The notes under the pieces were generated by a model, which had not been told where the DNA came from, made no database searches, and worked only from the letters and a program-made list of their open reading frames with translations. Of a stretch of 16,724 bases of DNA, positions 15,577 through 16,724 are shown in pieces. The DNA comes from Prevotellaceae bacterium UBA5903 (lineage in GTDB: Bacteria; Bacteroidota; Bacteroidia; Bacteroidales; Bacteroidaceae): positions 1-16,724 of the forward strand of contig DJEH01000146.1 in NCBI GenBank assembly GCA_002431845.1. Reading direction: 5' to 3'. The position numbers were made by a program, and so were the translations under genes. The first letter of the stretch is position 1; each line of letters opens with the position of its first letter.

Positions 15577-15632
15577 GGGAGTTATTTGCTATTTTTGTTT
15601 TACCACAAACAGAAAAAAGCAAAAAAACTCCC
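15577..15632. repeat. Hairpin directly upstream of the transposase relic
   Basis: GGGAGTTATTTGCTATTTTT (from 15577) is nearly complementary to the segment ending AAAAAAACTCCC at 15632, with a short loop and one bulge. It ends 2 bp before the ATG of the transposase relic. A hairpin at the translation start is a known way for insertion sequences to block expression from outside transcripts. It probably marks the left end region of the relic element. Confidence 0.6.
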
Positions 15633-15634
15633 AT

Positions 15635-15901
15635 ATGTACAAAGTACTTGACAAAGATACAATAATTTCGGAAATTCTTCCTTATCTCTCAATAGCAAAA
15701 CGTGGCTATGTGTGCAAAGCTGACATTGTAGAAGTAATCAACTGAATTCTGTACAAACTGAAGACAGGCATCCAATGGCGTTTACTTCCTATAAATGCAA
15801 TGTTTAGCAATGTTGTACTCAGTAGTAAGATCGTATTTAAACAAATTGATAAGCTGAGCATCAATATGGGTGTTCAAGAAGACGACCTATTTGGATTTTA
15901 A
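15635..15901 (+). pseudogene. IS5-type (DUF4096) transposase N-terminus, broken, fused to an unknown tail
   Basis: The translation from ATG 15635 begins MYKVLDKDTIISEILPYLSI and continues AKRGYVCKADIVEVIN. An in-frame TGA at 15743-15745 is followed by ILYKLKTGIQWRLLPINAMF. This is the N-terminal DUF4096-type domain of IS5-superfamily transposases (compare the family pattern of ILPxL, KRG, ILYxLKTGCQWRxLP). The match ends near 15820, so only about 60 of several hundred residues remain and the DDE catalytic part is missing. After that the frame stays open for about 24 codons and ends MGVQEDDLFGF, stopping 3 nt before brxL. That tail does not look like transposase. It may be the C-terminus of the gene that once preceded brxL, for example pglZ. 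Confidence 0.75.
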
Positions 15902-15904
15902 ATT

Positions 15905-16711
15905 ATGCAAGCAACTATCATACAAAAGCTTCGGGAGCAATTCTCCTCAATGGCAATATACAAAGACCCCGCATCAACCAATAGTTTGTTTGCAGGGCGA
16001 AACCTACCCTCTTTTGTGAAAGACTTTATTCTGAAACGATATATCAATGAGGATGGAAGCGTTAATCAGGCAGGATTGACAAACTTTCTTGACATGGTTA
16101 TACCGCAAAAACAGACTGAGGTAAAAGACCGTTTGGCTTCGGGCGAAGAACTGACTCTACTTACACGCTTCGTCATTTATATTGATTTGGTGAAAGGTAT
16201 TCGCAGATTTGGCATACCAGATCTTAACATCAAGATAAACGAAGGACAAATACCTGAGTACGTTTACAAAAGTCATCAAGGCGAACTTGTTGATGGCGAG
16301 AAATGGGGTATTATCAAACTCTCTGTACTTCCAGATGATGAAGGGGGGAAAAACCATGTTGAAATGGTAGACTACAAGCCTTTTAAACCTTATCGCAGCG
16401 TAGATATTGACTATTTGCGAGGTGCACGGGCAGCCTTCACAGTTGAGGAGTGGATAGATGTGTTGCTATCATCTATGGAATATGAAGCTGATGGTTTTGA
16501 GACAATGACTCAGAAAATAGAATTTTTAACCCGTCTGCTTATCTTTGTTGAACCGCGCCTAAACGTTATAGAACTTGCTCCTAAAGGTACTGGTAAGTCG
16601 TTTGTATTTGGCAATCTTTCAAAATACGGATGGCTTGTAAGCGGTGGCAAAGTGACACGAGCAAAATTGTTTTACGACAAAGTGAAACAACAAAATGGCA
16701 TTCTTAAGTAG
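15905..16711 (+). pseudogene. brxL: BREX ATPase BrxL (Lon-like), truncated at the end repeat
   Basis: BrxL is the AAA+ Lon-like subunit of BREX phage-defence systems. Visible family features are LFAGRNLPSFVKDFILKRY near residues 28-46, FTVEEWIDVLLSSM at 178-191, the Walker A motif APKGTGKS at 225-232, and LVSGGKVTRAKLFYD at 244-258. The frame ends at residue 268 (QQNGILK) with TAG at 16709-16711. Normal BrxL has roughly 650-700 residues, so Walker B, the arginine finger and the Lon-like domain are missing. The stop lies inside the 20-bp repeat at 16704-16723, which suggests that a mobile element interrupts the gene. The rest may lie beyond the element, outside the window. The start ATG lies 3 nt after the preceding frame, as in an operon, but no promoter for it was found. 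Confidence 0.88.
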
Positions 16712-16723
16712 GTGTTCAAAATT
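16704..16723. repeat. Terminal copy of the 20-bp repeat motif (right window end), inverted
   Basis: TTAAGTAGGTGTTCAAAATT is the exact reverse complement of positions 1-20 and supplies the stop codon that ends brxL. Its outer end continues past the window. It is consistent with the tip of an insertion sequence inserted in brxL. Confidence 0.7.
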
Positions 16724-16724
16724 A

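Noticed and set aside
15905..16711. A complete BREX system
   Set aside because: Only the N-terminal part of brxL is present. No pglX, pglZ, brxA, brxB or brxC is in the window, so only a remnant is claimed.

Overview
The window looks like a fragment of a Bacteroidales genome, most likely Prevotella or a close relative. The support is: Bacteroidetes-type -7 promoter elements (TAnnTTTG) upstream of two operons, few Shine-Dalgarno sequences, an efflux operon with a divergent AraC regulator in the style of that group, and a small HTH protein of a kind familiar beside Bacteroidetes restriction operons. The species cannot be fixed from sequence alone. Both window ends carry the same 20-bp sequence in inverted orientation, so the window may be a contig that stops at two copies of one mobile repeat.

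Layout. (1) 1-1030: two copies of the end-repeat motif, a family 11 glycosyltransferase (alpha-1,2-fucosyltransferase-like) and a strong bidirectional terminator. (2) 1056-6079: a tripartite export operon on the minus strand, transcribed outer-membrane TolC-like protein, then HlyD/EmrA-like adaptor, then EmrB/QacA-like MFS pump, with a divergent AraC-family regulator. The intergenic region between them holds another, palindromic version of the end-repeat motif. (3) 6080-7183: about 1.1 kb without a credible gene, but with much structure: four tandem 23-bp palindromic units, an A/T-rich inverted repeat, a roughly 350-bp composite hairpin element flanked by 24-bp direct repeats, and the terminator of the next operon.

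(4) 7184-15471: a compact minus-strand operon, probably a defence system. It is transcribed as small XRE regulator, type III DNA methyltransferase (Mod), type III-like helicase-nuclease (Res), a 71-residue unknown protein, a DndD-like SMC-type ATPase, and a HerA/FtsK-like ATPase whose N-terminus resembles DndE. No sulfur-incorporation genes (DndA/B/C) lie in the window. The gene set therefore looks like a hybrid in which Dnd-type ATPases are attached to a methylation-based type III restriction-modification core. The Mod specificity region is sharply AT-rich compared with the rest of the gene, which fits exchange of the target-recognition domain.

(5) 15577-16724: remains of a second, BREX-type defence locus. 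A decayed IS5-type transposase N-terminus with an internal stop runs in frame into a short tail of unknown origin. This is followed 3 nt later by brxL, which ends inside its AAA+ domain, where the end repeat begins. The right side is thus a defence island partly broken by mobile elements, while the left side is housekeeping and accessory envelope or efflux functions.
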